Assembly: GCA_025526915.1 (NCBI GenBank) | Contig: JAHLKH010000001.1 | Span: forward strand, 310,001-374,000 | Direction: 5' to 3' | Origin: Entophlyctis helioformis | Lineage: Eukaryota > Chytridiomycota > Chytridiomycetes > Chytridiales > Chytriomycetaceae | Length of the DNA: 64,000 nt | Shown: piece after piece, positions 26,718-37,136 of the stretch | Position numbering within the stretch: position 1 is the first letter of the stretch | How the letters are laid out: each line of letters starts with the position of its first letter | Program-made: the position numbers and the translations under genes | Notes under the pieces: model-generated | What the model was told of the DNA's origin: nothing | The model's input: only the letters and a program-made list of their open reading frames with translations | Database searches by the model: none

Positions 26718-27974
26718 ATGGCTGGAGAGACGCAGGAGCGCCAGGCATCGCCCGAGCCCATCGCCACCAACACGCTCATCCTGACCAATCTGACGCCCGA
26801 GGCGTTCGAGCAGCAGGGCCAGGCCGTGCGCGACCTGCTGCAGCAGTCGTATGGCAGTCTGGCTCGGCTCGTCATTCTCAAGTCCTTCGGCCGCATGCTG
26901 GGTCAGTCGCCCACTTGGCTGTTGTTGAAAGTGGCGCTCGTCGTCATGCCCTTGGCTTGGCTGTCTGGCTGTCTGGCTGTCTGGCCGTCTGGCCGTCTGG
27001 CCGTCTGGCCGTCTGGCTGGCATGCTTTGGTGTGTGGCAGTCCACGAACACGAGCCAGATCTGACATGACCAACAGCCGTCTTTGCCGATACCCATGTCG
27101 CCATGCGTGCCAAGACCGAGCTCCACAAGACGCAGTTCCAGAACAAGGAGCTGCGCGTCTACTATGGCCAGGCAAGTGGCCGAACGCGAATCGAGATGCA
27201 ACCGTGCTGTGGCCCGTCGGGTGGCATGCTGACCTGTGGCTGATTGCTCGGGACGTTATATGGCATGTAACCAACGGTCAACAGCACACCGATCTCAACC
27301 AGCTGGATCCCAATGCCGGCGTGCGTCTCAACCTGCTCCAAGTGCCAGAGATTGAGCGCAACTTTCTGCTGTCGCCGCCAGGATCGCCGCCTGTCGGATG
27401 GGAGCAGCCGAAGGAAGCGCATCCCGTCGCTGGTGGCCACTCCGAAGCGCTTATCGAGCTGCACATGTCTGCGCTGTCGCTCGCCGCATTCGCCCTCGAT
27501 GGCGGAGAGGAGATTGATCTTCGTCCCAAGGACAGGGCCGGAGCGACAGACGGTTCAGTGGCGAGCGGATCAGGGCTGCCAGCATCGGCTCCTCTTGGCG
27601 CCACCGCTGGATCTGCATCTGTCTCGCTGACACAATTGACGCACAGCTCGCTCGAGTCCGTCACTGGCGAAGATGGCCGGCATTTAGAGATCCTGCGGTT
27701 CAGCCTACGATCGCCGTCCCAGGCGACTGCCGGCGAGCCTGTGCCGTCTGTAGATGAGAGCGGCCTGCCGATTGTCGTCATAGAAAGCAATGGAGGAGGC
27801 GGCGGCGGCGGCGATGGCGATGGCGACGAAAAGGAGCCGATCGCATTTGACGACATTGACGAGTGCGAGGTCGACGGCCATGGCCAGCCAGTCGCCAAGA
27901 AAGGCAGCCGCAAGCGTACGCCAACGCCGCTTCCCAAGACTGTGATGCCCACCCCTGCCCCGCCCCATTCATGA
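26718..27974 (+). CDS. RCN1: Calcipressin (RCAN/Rcn1), calcineurin regulator
   Basis: Regulator of the Ca2+-dependent phosphatase calcineurin. Three exons: 26718-26901, 27077-27171, 27285-27974; 322 aa. The N-terminal RRM-like fold is visible (TLILTNLTPEAFEQQ, then VFADTHVAMRAKTELHK). It is followed by LRVYYGQ and the family signature FLLSPPGSPPVGWEQPKEAH. Two calcineurin-docking motifs can be seen: an LxVP motif in LLQVPEIE and a PxIxIT-like PIVVIE in the C-terminal third. Intron 26902-27076 holds a tandem GTCTGGC(C/T) repeat. The second intron, 27172-27284, begins with GC in a perfect GC-donor context (CAG then GCAAGT). Confidence 0.9.
   Translation: MAGETQERQASPEPIATNTLILTNLTPEAFEQQGQAVRDLLQQSYGSLARLVILKSFGRMLGQSPTWLLLKVALVVMPLAWLSGCLAVWPSGRLAVWPSGWHALVCGSPRTRARSDMTNSRLCRYPCRHACQDRAPQDAVPEQGAARLLWPGKWPNANRDATVLWPVGWHADLWLIARDVIWHVTNGQQHTDLNQLDPNAGVRLNLLQVPEIERNFLLSPPGSPPVGWEQPKEAHPVAGGHSEALIELHMSALSLAAFALDGGEEIDLRPKDRAGATDGSVASGSGLPASAPLGATAGSASVSLTQLTHSSLESVTGEDGRHLEILRFSLRSPSQATAGEPVPSVDESGLPIVVIESNGGGGGGGDGDGDEKEPIAFDDIDECEVDGHGQPVAKKGSRKRTPTPLPKTVMPTPAPPHS
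26956..27018. repeat. 8-nt tandem repeat in calcipressin intron
   Basis: About eight copies of GTCTGGC followed by T or C inside intron 26902-27076. Confidence 0.85.
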
Positions 27975-28190
27975 CGCTCGATGTGATCGGCGGGCCAAGC
28001 CGTTTGCGGACGAGCCAGTTGAATGAAGCGGATGCTCCTCACGTGACTTGGTGCTTGACGGAACGTTTCGGTGTTGGTGGTGGTTGATGGCCAAAACGAC
28101 GGTTGGTGGACGGCGCTTGCGGCAGCCGATGCAGCGAGAGGGTGCACGCTTGCTGACCGATGGCCTGTGTGAACGCTGCCTGCAGATCTC
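27975..28190. other. Intergenic region between calcipressin and LOA1-type genes
   Basis: Short tandem-oriented gap, presumably the calcipressin 3' UTR and the downstream gene's promoter. No further gene seen. Confidence 0.5.
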
Positions 28191-29854
28191 ATGGAAAAGG
28201 TGCGAGCTCGGCGCACTCGGGCTGGCTGGCTGGCTTGGGCAGTGGGCTGACGACGTCTGCACTCACCCGGCATGAACTGCGTGCTGCTCACGGCTGCCGG
28301 TCTGTCTGGACGACCGCTTGGGCGGCGGCTGTGCATGCATTCGCCTGTCTGTCGGCGTGTCTGCTTGGACGGCTGCAGTATTCTGGCTGGAGAGACCCAG
28401 GTAAGCGCTGCTACTGTTGCTGCTACTACTACTGCTGCTGCTGCCCATGGCCATCATCACCAGATGGATGAGCCCAGAACGACGCTCGCTAACGCCACCA
28501 ACAGGCACTGGCATCCAACCGTTCCTTGCGCCAAAGGTTGGGAGCATCGGGGGATGAGTACATGCATGCACTTATGCATGAGAGGTAGACTGACCGGCAT
28601 GGCAATCGGCCAACAGCCGCCGAGAAAGGATGACTCGGTGATCCGGACCATTGTGCTCGGACTCAAGAACTATGTCGTTGGCCCGCCGCTGGCTGCCATC
28701 AAACTTGCCGTCATTGCCGTTGCCGGCGTCCTGGCGTATCTGCTCGACCTGGTTGGCCTTGTGGTGCGTACCAACGATCGCGCCTGGCTTTTGGATGGGG
28801 AAGGCAGGCACGGTCACACTAACACGCAGCCATGCACGAGCACAGCTGTCTGGCGTTCCTGGCGTGCACCACACTTGGAGACACATCGTTTACGGTCTGA
28901 TTGGCCGCATTGTGCTGCTCCTTGGCGGATTCTGGTGGATCTCGTCCACATCCGTGTCTCTGCGCCGCGGCGCTCGCAGGCCCGCTGGTGCCGACGACAG
29001 ATCATCGGCCGCCAAAACCGGCCGGCCCAGCGTCGACCTTATTGTTGCCAACCACTCGTCATACATTGACGTGATCTACTTTGGATTCAGGTGCGTGTCG
29101 GTCTCGTCTGGCACGTCTGCAGCCTGCCGTTGACGGCTGATGATGGTGGTGCCGATGTGACTGCAGATATGCACCAGTGTTTCTGCATGTCGCTGCCAAT
29201 GGCCATGTGCGTCCCATGACGTTTTGGCAAGCGCTGTCGTCTGCAGGCAGCTATCCTGATCTGGACGATGCCAAGGATCTTGTCAAGCTTGGCGACTACA
29301 TCAAGCAGATCACCAAGAGCGCCGTGTTTGTGCCGCCCATTGTCGTGTTTCCCGAGGTGGGTCGGCTCAACAAGCCGCGTGCCATCGCGTGTTTTGCTCG
29401 ACAGGGACTGACCAAATGCCCGTCTGCACAGGGCACAACCTCCAACGGCCGCGGTCTCCTCAAGTTCCTGCCCGTGTTCAAGGACGTCGACTTGGACGAA
29501 CTCAATGTGCAGATCCACATTGTCGGCCTCAAGTACGTCTATGACGAGTGGTGTCCAACATACACTGTCGGATCGCGTCTATCGCACGCGTTCTGGACGC
29601 TGGCCCAGTTCAGCAACACACTCGAGGTGCGCCAGCTGCCGCCCGCCGAAGTGTCCATCTCGCTGGATCCGTCCACGGTCGCAAGCGTGAGCGTCAGTCC
29701 CGATGAGGGCCTCGTTGGGTCGCAAGTGAGCTCGCAGCTGGGCCAGCTGCTCCGCGTGCGCAAGACGTCAAAGAACGCCGTCGACAAGCGGTCGTTCCTT
29801 GATTTCTACGAAGAGCGCGAGAACCGCCAGTACAACAAGAAGCAGCGGTCGTGA
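28191..29854 (+). CDS. LOA1: Lysophosphatidic acid acyltransferase, Loa1/Vps66 type
   Basis: ER/lipid-droplet acyltransferase that re-acylates lysophosphatidic acid. Seven exons: 28191-28199, 28379-28400, 28505-28536, 28617-28763, 28846-29090, 29167-29356, 29432-29854; 355 aa, all GT-AG and in phase. The first three coding exons are only 9, 22 and 32 nt. Joined, they give MEK plus YSGWRDPGTGIQPFLAPK, matching the start of yeast Loa1 (MEKYTNWRDNGTGIAPFLP), which is why I trust them. A membrane helix follows (LAAIKLAVIAVAGVLAYLLD). The catalytic NHx4D motif is in VANHSSYIDVIYF, and FPEGTTSNGRGLLKF spans the last intron. The basic C terminus (ENRQYNKKQRS) matches the family. A simple open-frame reading would miss the N terminus and include two introns. 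Confidence 0.85.
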
Positions 29855-30000
29855 TTCTGCTCGTGCAGGCTGTCACAAGAGTCCAGTCAACAGAATCTCA
29901 TAAACGACAGTCATTGCATCAAGCATTGGCCTTGCAGTTATTGGCTTCATTAGTTTAGAGGAAGGTTACTGGTCGGACACGGACAGAGCGGCCCAGCATT

Positions 30001-31072
30001 TTATGGGGCAATAACAACGCGGCTGCCGTCGAGGGACACAAACTTGTCAAACTGCGCGCCGAGCTGCTTCTTGAGTGCCTTGGCCGCATCACCCTCGACG
30101 TCGCTGTCCTTCAGCACCTTCTTGATGGTCCACTTCTTGAGCTCCTTGATCTCCACATCGGTGTTCTATCATGCATAACGTTCACAAGCAAGTCAGCCCA
30201 CAGGACGCGTCCAAACCACGCGATGAGCACAGCGGAATGTACCTTGGCGACATAGGCTTTGGCCTTGGCCTTGAGCTTGTCGTCCCACGAGTCCGCCTTG
30301 GGAGCCTTGTCGGCCTTCTTGGTCTTCTTGGTCGGCGACGCGGTGATCTCATCTGCAGGTGCCTCGACCGCCGTCTCGACAGCAACAGCCTCGTCCGCCT
30401 TTCTCTTCTTGTCCTTCTTGTCCTTCTTCTCGGGCTTGGCTTCGACCACCTCCTCGACGGCAGTCTTCTTCTCCTTCTTTCTTTCCTTCTTGTCCTTCTT
30501 GTCTGCCTGACTCTGCAACAGCTTCTCTGCCTTCTTGTCCTTCTTGTCCTTCTTCTCCTTCTTGTCCTTCTTGGGCTTGAACTCGACGTCGGCAGACTCT
30601 TCCTTTTCCTCGACAGCAGCAGCAGCAGCAGCAGCAACGGGGGCTACAGTCTTCTTGATCTGCGCTATGAGCGACTCGGTGACTGGCGGCTTTGCAATGT
30701 TCTGCGCGGCGGCCGTCTTGGTCTGCACAGGCTGCTGCTTGCCATTCTTGTTCTGGCCGTTGTTCTTGGCCTGGCTGGCCTGGTTGCCCGTCTGCCACAG
30801 GCGATCATTAGCGCATGCAAGACGCATGGTGCACACTCGGACAGCTGGCGGCAGCAGGAGACTCGAGTGCTCACCTTGGGGCCTTTGTAGACCGTCTTTT
30901 CGTACTTTTCGGCCTCTGAGATGCACGACGTGTGGGTGCGGTACTCATCGCCGTGGAAGGTTGTCGAGCAGTCGACGCACGAGAACTGGGCGTATGGGCA
31001 TCGGTTGAAGTGCTGGTCGAGCTTGGGCTTCTTGATGGTCTCCTGGCACACCTCGCAGACGAACGACACCAT
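30001..31072 (-). CDS. LYAR: LYAR-type nucleolar zinc-finger protein
   Basis: Nucleolar protein linked to ribosome biogenesis. Three exons on the minus strand: 31072-30875, 30791-30243, 30165-30001; 303 aa. The N terminus is the LYAR C2HC double zinc finger (MVSFVCEVCQETIKKPKLDQ, then CVDCSTTFHGDEYRTHTSCI). The middle is an extreme Lys/Glu/Asp-rich region with KKDKK repeats, typical of nucleolar proteins. The C terminus has IKELKKWTIKKVLKDS and LGAQFDKFVSLDGSRVVI, as in the family. It starts head-to-head with RPL38, 183 bp away. Confidence 0.85.
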
Positions 31073-31255
31073 GGCAGCAGCAGCGGTCGTGGATTCTGAT
31101 GGATTTTGTTGGCTGAGCCGAATTCGTTGCCATTTCCAACAAAATCGTGTGTGTGAAATGCCAATCACGTGACCATGTTTCAATTTTCGGCGGCGGTTTG
31201 ACTTGGATGCGCGGCGACTTGGATCCTTGCCTTCGCCACACACACATTTTTCGCC
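31073..31255. promoter_or_regulatory. Bidirectional LYAR/RPL38 promoter with E-box
   Basis: The 183-bp space between the LYAR and RPL38 start codons contains CCAAT at 31161-31165 and the palindrome TCACGTGA at 31165-31172 (E-box CACGTG). A C-rich CA repeat precedes the RPL38 ATG. Both genes serve ribosome production, so joint control is plausible. Confidence 0.55.
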
Positions 31256-32081
31256 ATGGTCAGTGCCCCGCGACAACGACACGAGGCCAGCTGCTGCGCC
31301 TGCTACGACTGCCGAGCCGATGCGTGGGATGGATGGATGGACAGGCACGACGGACGACTGGACTGCAGCTGCCTCGACGTATCAGACACAACCCATGCCC
31401 GACCTCTGCATGGATGGGATGGGATTGGATGGATGGCATCCGGCACCAGCAACAGCAGCAACTTGGAATCGGCAGCGTTTCGATTCTGCAGCCGTCGAAA
31501 CCCAAGCCAAAGGACCAGCTGCACCACACCACACCACAACTGGACTGGACTGTGCAGGCGCAGGGTGCAGCCGCTCATCACCAACGGTGGCAATCAACCA
31601 TAGAGCAGCAGCCCAGTGCAGTCGCATCGGTACTGGATTCTGCGCCCGCACCATCCACCGTCCAAGCAGGCAGTCGTGGCAGGCAGAGGCAGTCGTGGCA
31701 GAGCTCGCATCGCTGCTGTGATGTGGGCGATGATGGAGAGCAGAGCAGTTCCACTGACACTGCGACACTGCCCTGAATGGAACCTAACAGCCCAAGCAGA
31801 TCAAGGACATTAAGCAGTTCCTCCTCACTGCCAAGCGCACCGATGCCAAGAGCGTCGTTGTCAAGAAGACTGGCACCCAGCACAAGTTCAAGGTCCGCTG
31901 CTCCAAGTACCTCTACACCCTTGTTGTCGCTGACGCTGCCAAGGCTGAGAAGCTGAAGCAGTCGCTCCCCCCTGGTACGTGGCCGCGATCCATCTAACCA
32001 ATATGGCTGGTGTGCGATGTTGCGATGGCTGACCCGCTGTGATTGCCATGCACGACAGCTCTCAAGCCCAAGGAGATCTAA
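31256..32081 (+). CDS. RPL38: 60S ribosomal protein L38 (eL38)
   Basis: Small structural protein of the large ribosomal subunit. Three exons: 31256-31258, 31791-31974, 32059-32081; 69 aa, the usual length. The first coding exon is just the ATG, as in many ribosomal protein genes. The second reads [20 protein letters not shown], then [14 protein letters not shown] and KLKQSLPPG; the end is ALKPKEI. The first intron, at 532 nt, is by far the longest seen in a short gene here and contains only low-complexity sequence. Confidence 0.93.
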
Positions 32082-32375
32082 ATTGGCAATCTCATGCGTA
32101 GTGTGTGATGTCAATATAGGGAATATCGTTCTTCTAGGCACGTTTAGTCTCTTTACCCTGTGGATTCTGTATCTGCTGTCCAACAATACTCGCGGATGCC
32201 GTGTCACTCATGGCGACTTGAGAAGCAGCCACGACACACACCAGAAGACAATGACCCAAGGCGCAGCGGCAGCGGCGTGTGTTGATACATGTATTTGCGG
32301 CGGCGAGCAATGATGGGATATGAAGCAGATGCACGTTGCTGTGGCAGAACAGCATACAGATGTAAGGGGGTGAGG
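32082..32375. other. Convergent intergenic region
   Basis: 3' flanks of RPL38 and the arrestin-like gene. Nothing else seen. Confidence 0.5.
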
Positions 32376-34880
32376 TCAAGAAAAGGCGACGAGGATGGGG
32401 ATGCGCAGCTGGAGACTGCCCTCTTGTTTGTCGCAGTGCACGTCCAGCGCCAGATGGTGCGTCACGGCCACATGCGTGCTCAGCGCGTCCTGGTTGAGAC
32501 TTGTCGCTGCAGACAGATCGCACAGATCCAGCACAACCAGCGTGCCGACCGCATCGCCGCCAATCTCGCGCTCGCCAAGCACATCGCGCGTGCGCGTGTA
32601 CGACTTGGTCGAGTTTTTCTGCATCTTGGTGACCAGCGATCGCTTGCGGCCAGTAAACACCGTCTGCTCGACCAGCGACGCCACGATCTTGTTAATCTGG
32701 TACGGCCCGGCCGACGAGATGATCTGCAGCGACACGCGGCACGGCGACACGGACATGTACACACCGGCCGCCGCCTCGTGTGCAAGCAACAGTCTCGATC
32801 CTGTTGTCACGCACGACACGTGTGCGGTGGAGGTGGCAAACGGCTCCATGTGGTTCTTCATCTCGCTGATGGTGGGCAGCCGCTGCACGCGGAAATCGGC
32901 GACGGCGCCGAGCAGCGTCAGCAGCGACGGGGACTTGATAGACGAGCGCGTTGTCGGCGTGGGCGACGACGCGGCATTCCTGAAGCTGGTGAAGCTGCCG
33001 ACGCTCGAGTTGCGGCGGCTTGTGCGCGTTGCGCCGCTTGCGCCGATGCTCATGCTACTTGGCGGCGTGGCAGGGTTTGCCGAGTTGTGCGAGTCGTTGA
33101 TGCTGCTGGCGCTGTGATGCAACGTGTGCGGTGCTGTGGCGTGAGGCGCCACGATGGTGCCGTCGCCGCTGCTGCGACGCGATGTGCTGCTGCTGCTTGG
33201 ACCAAATCCAAAGCCGCGGATCAGACCCATCGCACTGCTGGTGGATGGGCTGTTGGCGCTGCCTGTCGAGGTGCTGCTGCCCATCCTGAAGCGGCTGCGC
33301 GGCATCCGCATGCTGAAACTGCTGGTGCTGGCGGCATCAGATGCCGCAGGTCCCGGGGATGTGGGAGTGCTGGGCGACGGCGTGCTGCCGTCGTGTTGCG
33401 AGCTGGCCTTGGAGCTGAACGAGCTGTTGGTGATGGTTGTGTCGGTGATCATGATGGTTGGCGATGTGACATCGTCGCCGTCATGCGTGCCGGATGGCTG
33501 GTGCTGCTGCTGGTGGTGCTGCTGGTGGTGGTGCACAAGATCGGCCTTGGACCCTTGCACGTGGCTCTGTCCGGCACCGGCACTGACGTTGCTGCTGATG
33601 CTGTCTCGCTGGGCTGATGCAACCGCATTGTCGACGTGCACTGCGTCGTCGAGATGGTCGTCGTGGTTGATGCTCCGGGAGCTGCCGACAAGGCGACTGC
33701 CAGTGATGCTGAACAGACCGCCCTTGGCTGCGGCAGATGCAGCCGTGTTGATGCTGGACGTGTCGGTGTCGGCCTGCGAGTCGCGCGCCATCTCCAAGAG
33801 GACCTCGAGATGGTAGCTGATTGTGCCCTCTTCGGCCGATACAGAGGCCGGGCACACATCGCCTGGAATCTCCAGCGAGAACGGCAGCTCGCGGGACCGC
33901 ACGCCCTCGAGCTCGTCCAGGGTCGGCTCCCAGATGACGGCCGACAGATCGAGAATGGTGCGATGCTCAAAGATGCCGCGCAGACGTTTGGGTGATGCCA
34001 TTTGCGTCGACTTGGCGCTGACCTGCTCCTCGCCAACGGCGCGCACACGCACAGCCCTGAGGTTGCGGGGCGGAGCAGCGCCAAAGAGCACAAAGACGTG
34101 GCCCTCGAGGGCGATGCGATCGTTGTTGAGCGGGCTCTGCACGCCGCGGAAGCACAGGCAGTTGTTTGTGAGCACAATCTGGATGTCGTCGATTTCACGA
34201 GGCAGCGACACGGCCAGATCTGAAGCTCCGGAGCCGATCTGCAGCGCAGCAGCAGCAGCAGCGCCGGTGACGGAGCCGTCGTCCGAGTAGGCGTCGGATG
34301 AAGCGAGGTCGGCGTTGCTGCCGTTTGCAGCGAGGCCGGTGCTGAAGCGCGGCACGGTGGACGAGGTGCCCGGCAGAGGCGCAAGGGCCGACGGTGCATA
34401 CGGCCTGGCGGCGGGTGCAGCAGCAGAGGCCGATTGGGTGCGTGCGGATGAACTTGCACGCCCAAAGGCATTGTTGGCCTGCAAGCTTGTCCGTGTGCTT
34501 GGCGGTTGTGGTGGTGGAGACGCAGGGCCGTTCAAGGCCGTGTTGGTGGTGGTGGTGGTGGCAGCCAAGGCAGCGGCGCTGGCGGGGCTGGATGGGGCGC
34601 TTGCTGCAGCCGGACCCGCCGCCTGCTCTGCACCGTCGGCACCGTCTGCACCGTCCTGCACCGCATCGCCCGCATCGCAGCCGGTGGAAGGCAGTGGTGT
34701 CGATGACGCAGACGCAGACGCTGGCGACGGTGCTGCCTCGGCTGATCGCACATCAGCAGGAGCAGCGGGAGCAGCAGAGACTAACGCAGACGCTAACGCA
34801 GGCGGATCCGCTGCTGCTGTTGTTGTTGCTGCAGGCGCAGCTGCGTCACCGGCAAGATCGCTGCTGGGCCGGTTGTTCAT
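32376..34880 (-). CDS. Arrestin-like (alpha-arrestin/ART family) protein
   Basis: A single open frame of 834 aa from ATG 34880. Residues about 1-220 are Ala/Ser/Pro-rich and disordered. An arrestin N-like fold follows (DIQIVLTNNCLCFRG, LEGHVFVLFGAAPPRNLRAV) with a typical arrestin strand pair (SRELPFSLEIPGDVCPASV, then SYHLEVLLEMAR). Serine-rich linkers separate it from a C-terminal arrestin-like half (VSPCRVSLQIISSAGPYQIN, ending LQLRIPILVAFS). Alpha-arrestins recruit ubiquitin ligases to membrane transporters, but I see no clear PPxY motif, so the partner is unknown. Divergent from NAF1; start codons about 190 bp apart. Confidence 0.7.
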   Translation of the reverse strand: MNNRPSSDLAGDAAAPAATTTAAADPPALASALVSAAPAAPADVRSAEAAPSPASASASSTPLPSTGCDAGDAVQDGADGADGAEQAAGPAAASAPSSPASAAALAATTTTTNTALNGPASPPPQPPSTRTSLQANNAFGRASSSARTQSASAAAPAARPYAPSALAPLPGTSSTVPRFSTGLAANGSNADLASSDAYSDDGSVTGAAAAAALQIGSGASDLAVSLPREIDDIQIVLTNNCLCFRGVQSPLNNDRIALEGHVFVLFGAAPPRNLRAVRVRAVGEEQVSAKSTQMASPKRLRGIFEHRTILDLSAVIWEPTLDELEGVRSRELPFSLEIPGDVCPASVSAEEGTISYHLEVLLEMARDSQADTDTSSINTAASAAAKGGLFSITGSRLVGSSRSINHDDHLDDAVHVDNAVASAQRDSISSNVSAGAGQSHVQGSKADLVHHHQQHHQQQHQPSGTHDGDDVTSPTIMITDTTITNSSFSSKASSQHDGSTPSPSTPTSPGPAASDAASTSSFSMRMPRSRFRMGSSTSTGSANSPSTSSAMGLIRGFGFGPSSSSTSRRSSGDGTIVAPHATAPHTLHHSASSINDSHNSANPATPPSSMSIGASGATRTSRRNSSVGSFTSFRNAASSPTPTTRSSIKSPSLLTLLGAVADFRVQRLPTISEMKNHMEPFATSTAHVSCVTTGSRLLLAHEAAAGVYMSVSPCRVSLQIISSAGPYQINKIVASLVEQTVFTGRKRSLVTKMQKNSTKSYTRTRDVLGEREIGGDAVGTLVVLDLCDLSAATSLNQDALSTHVAVTHHLALDVHCDKQEGSLQLRIPILVAFS

Positions 34881-35070
34881 GTCGTTTGCCGGAAAAGCAG
34901 ATTTTTTTGGCTTGTTGATGGGAAAGACGTGTTGGACTTCTCGCTGGACACGGAGCCGACCGAGGGTGCTCTGGCTGCCTCGTACATGCTGCACGCCGAG
35001 CAGTCGGGCGGCGACTCGGACAGCGACAGCAACAGCGACGGCGGCAGCGGGCAGCGTGGCTCGCAACGGC

Positions 35071-37059
35071 ATGCGCGAGACATTCCCGCCGCCTGCCTCG
35101 GCTGCCACTGTCGAGGCTCACGGCAGCGTCAAAGTCGAAGAAAACAAGGCTGAGGAAACGGTCGCCGAGGAGACAGGCGATACAAGCAACGCAAGCGACG
35201 CCCAGAGCAACGTGGCGTTTAGCGACGACGACAGCGCTAGGTCGGCCTCCATGTCCATTCGATGCTTGGCCTGACTCTGCCTGGGAACACGCATGCTGGC
35301 GATACTGACAAACGCCGTCCTTCAACACGTAGTGTCAAGGACGACCAGAAGGACGACCAGAAGGACGACCAGAAGGACGACCAGAAGGATGCAGCCTCTG
35401 GATCCGACTCTGGCTCTGACTCGAGCTCAGGCGCCGACTCGGATTCCGAGTCCGACGATGACGGCGATGCTGCAGCCTTGACGCTCAAGGAGCGCGAACA
35501 GCGACTGATTGCGATGGACGAGCTGGAGGGACGCGACGCTGTGGGAATCGAGGCGTCTGTGCCTCGCACCAAGCACGAGCAGCTTGTGGGTGCTCAGTCT
35601 ATCGATCGCAGGAACAGATCCCAGTCACTGACATGCCGGTGTGCTTTAGGAGCTGCCTTTTGAGCCAGTCGACATCCAGATCCCAGCAGACGCCCCTTTG
35701 ACCACGATTGGCTTTGTCTCGGGCATCGTCGGAACCGTTGTCGTCGTTCAAGCTTCCTCTCCAGGCGACATTCACGTGCTCGACCAAGACAGCATCCTCG
35801 TCCTGGAAGACCGCTCCGTCCTTGGCCGCATCTATGAGACGTTTGGCCCAGTTACCCAGCCCTTTTACTCGGTCCGATTCCCGTCGGCACAGGACATTGT
35901 AGACGCCAAAGTGACGCTGAAGCAGCCCGTCTTCTATGTGGAAAACCTGGCCAAGTTTGTGTACACGGCCGCCATTCGGCGCATCAAGGGCACGGACGCG
36001 TCCAACTTGTACGACGAAGAGGTTGCCGAGGATCAGATGGAGTTTTCCGACGACGAGCAGGAGGCTGCGTTCAAGAAGGAACGCGCTCGCCAGAAGCGTC
36101 TCAAGACCAACAACTGGGAGGGTGGCGACGATGGGGCGGACAATGACCACGAAGATGTCGAAGCACCGTTGGACTATGGCAGTGATGTGGCCGGGAGCGA
36201 GGATGGAGAGGTTATCCCCTCTGGAAAACCGCATGTTTCATCAGCCCAGACTCGTGGCCGTGGTAGAGGTCGCGGCACTGATTCTCGCGGACGCGGACGC
36301 GGTCGCGGTGGCAGCAGCGGAGCAGGAGGCATTCACGAATCTGCTCTTCAAGGCCAGACAGACGGCAGCGGCAGTCGCGAAGGACTTGACCGTGGTCATG
36401 ACCGCAATGGCTCGGATGCCGGCGAAATGGCCCGCAAGCAGGATGGCGGGCAACAACAACAACAACAGCAGCAGCAGCAGCGACAGTTCCTACCGATGCC
36501 TGGATTCTTCCCTGGTGCCATGCCGGGCATGCCCATGATGCAAGGCTTCCCTGGCTTCCCTGGTCCGTTTCCTATGCCGATGCCTATGCCCATGCCCATG
36601 CCGATGCCGATGCCTGGCGCTGGTGGCAATCCTGGAGCATTCATGCCCATGGCGCAGATGCAACAGATGCAGCAGATGCAGATGGCGCAGATGGCGCAGT
36701 TCCAGCACTTCCAGCAGATGCAGCAGATTCAGCGTCTTCAAATGCAGCAGCAACAGCGGTTCCAGACAGGACTTCAGCAGCAGCAAAGCGGCCAGCAGCA
36801 ACAGGCACTGCCATTGATGGTTCCTCCACAGAACATGTATCCAAGTCACATGCCCATTGGCGCCTTTCCCAACCCGTTCTTAATGCAACAGCAAACTCAG
36901 CAAGCGCAACAAGCTCAGCAGCAACAGCAGCAACAGCAGCAACAGCAAAACGCGTCGACGGTTGGCGGCCTCCTTGACTCCCTGAAGCAAAGCGCGCAGG
37001 GCGGTTCGCAGCCGCCGTACTACTCGTATCTGCACCAGCAACAGCCTCCGCCCCAGTAG
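35071..37059 (+). CDS. NAF1: NAF1, H/ACA snoRNP assembly factor
   Basis: Assembly factor exchanged for Gar1 during H/ACA snoRNP maturation. Exons 35071-35240, 35333-35585, 35650-37059; 610 aa. The Gar1-like core domain is clear: PLTTIGFVSGIVGTVVVVQA, then DSILVLEDRSVLGRIYETFG, PFYSVRFPS and LKQPVFYV. Acidic/Ser-rich sequence precedes it (including four KDDQ repeats). After it come an RGRGRG segment, a Met-Pro repeat and long Gln tracts. The N terminus is uncertain: an acidic frame beginning near 34929 (LDFSLDTEPTEGALAA, then SDSDSNSD) also looks coding and could be joined by an intron I could not place firmly, extending the protein by about 40-50 aa. Confidence 0.85.
35340..35388. repeat. 12-nt coding minisatellite (KDDQ repeats)
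   Basis: Four tandem copies of GACGACCAGAAG in exon 2 of NAF1, encoding repeated DDQK. Confidence 0.9.
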
Positions 37060-37136
37060 CATATGTATGATTGATATCAACAACGCGTCCATGTTTTCAT
37101 TCATGTTCAACAGTTCAGTCATGGTCCAGACGCGAT

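Noticed and set aside
27162..28336. Long minus-strand frames opposite calcipressin
   Set aside because: Shadows of the real plus-strand coding exons; no conserved motif.
31720..31785. Possible C/D snoRNA in the RPL38 intron (CGATGATGG ... CCTGAATGG)
   Set aside because: The C box has a mismatch, no clear terminal stem or guide/D' arrangement is seen, and the length is short.
34315..35274. 319-aa plus-strand open frame opposite the arrestin-like gene
   Set aside because: Most of it is the antisense of Ala/Ser-rich coding sequence; only its last part (after 35071) is used by NAF1.
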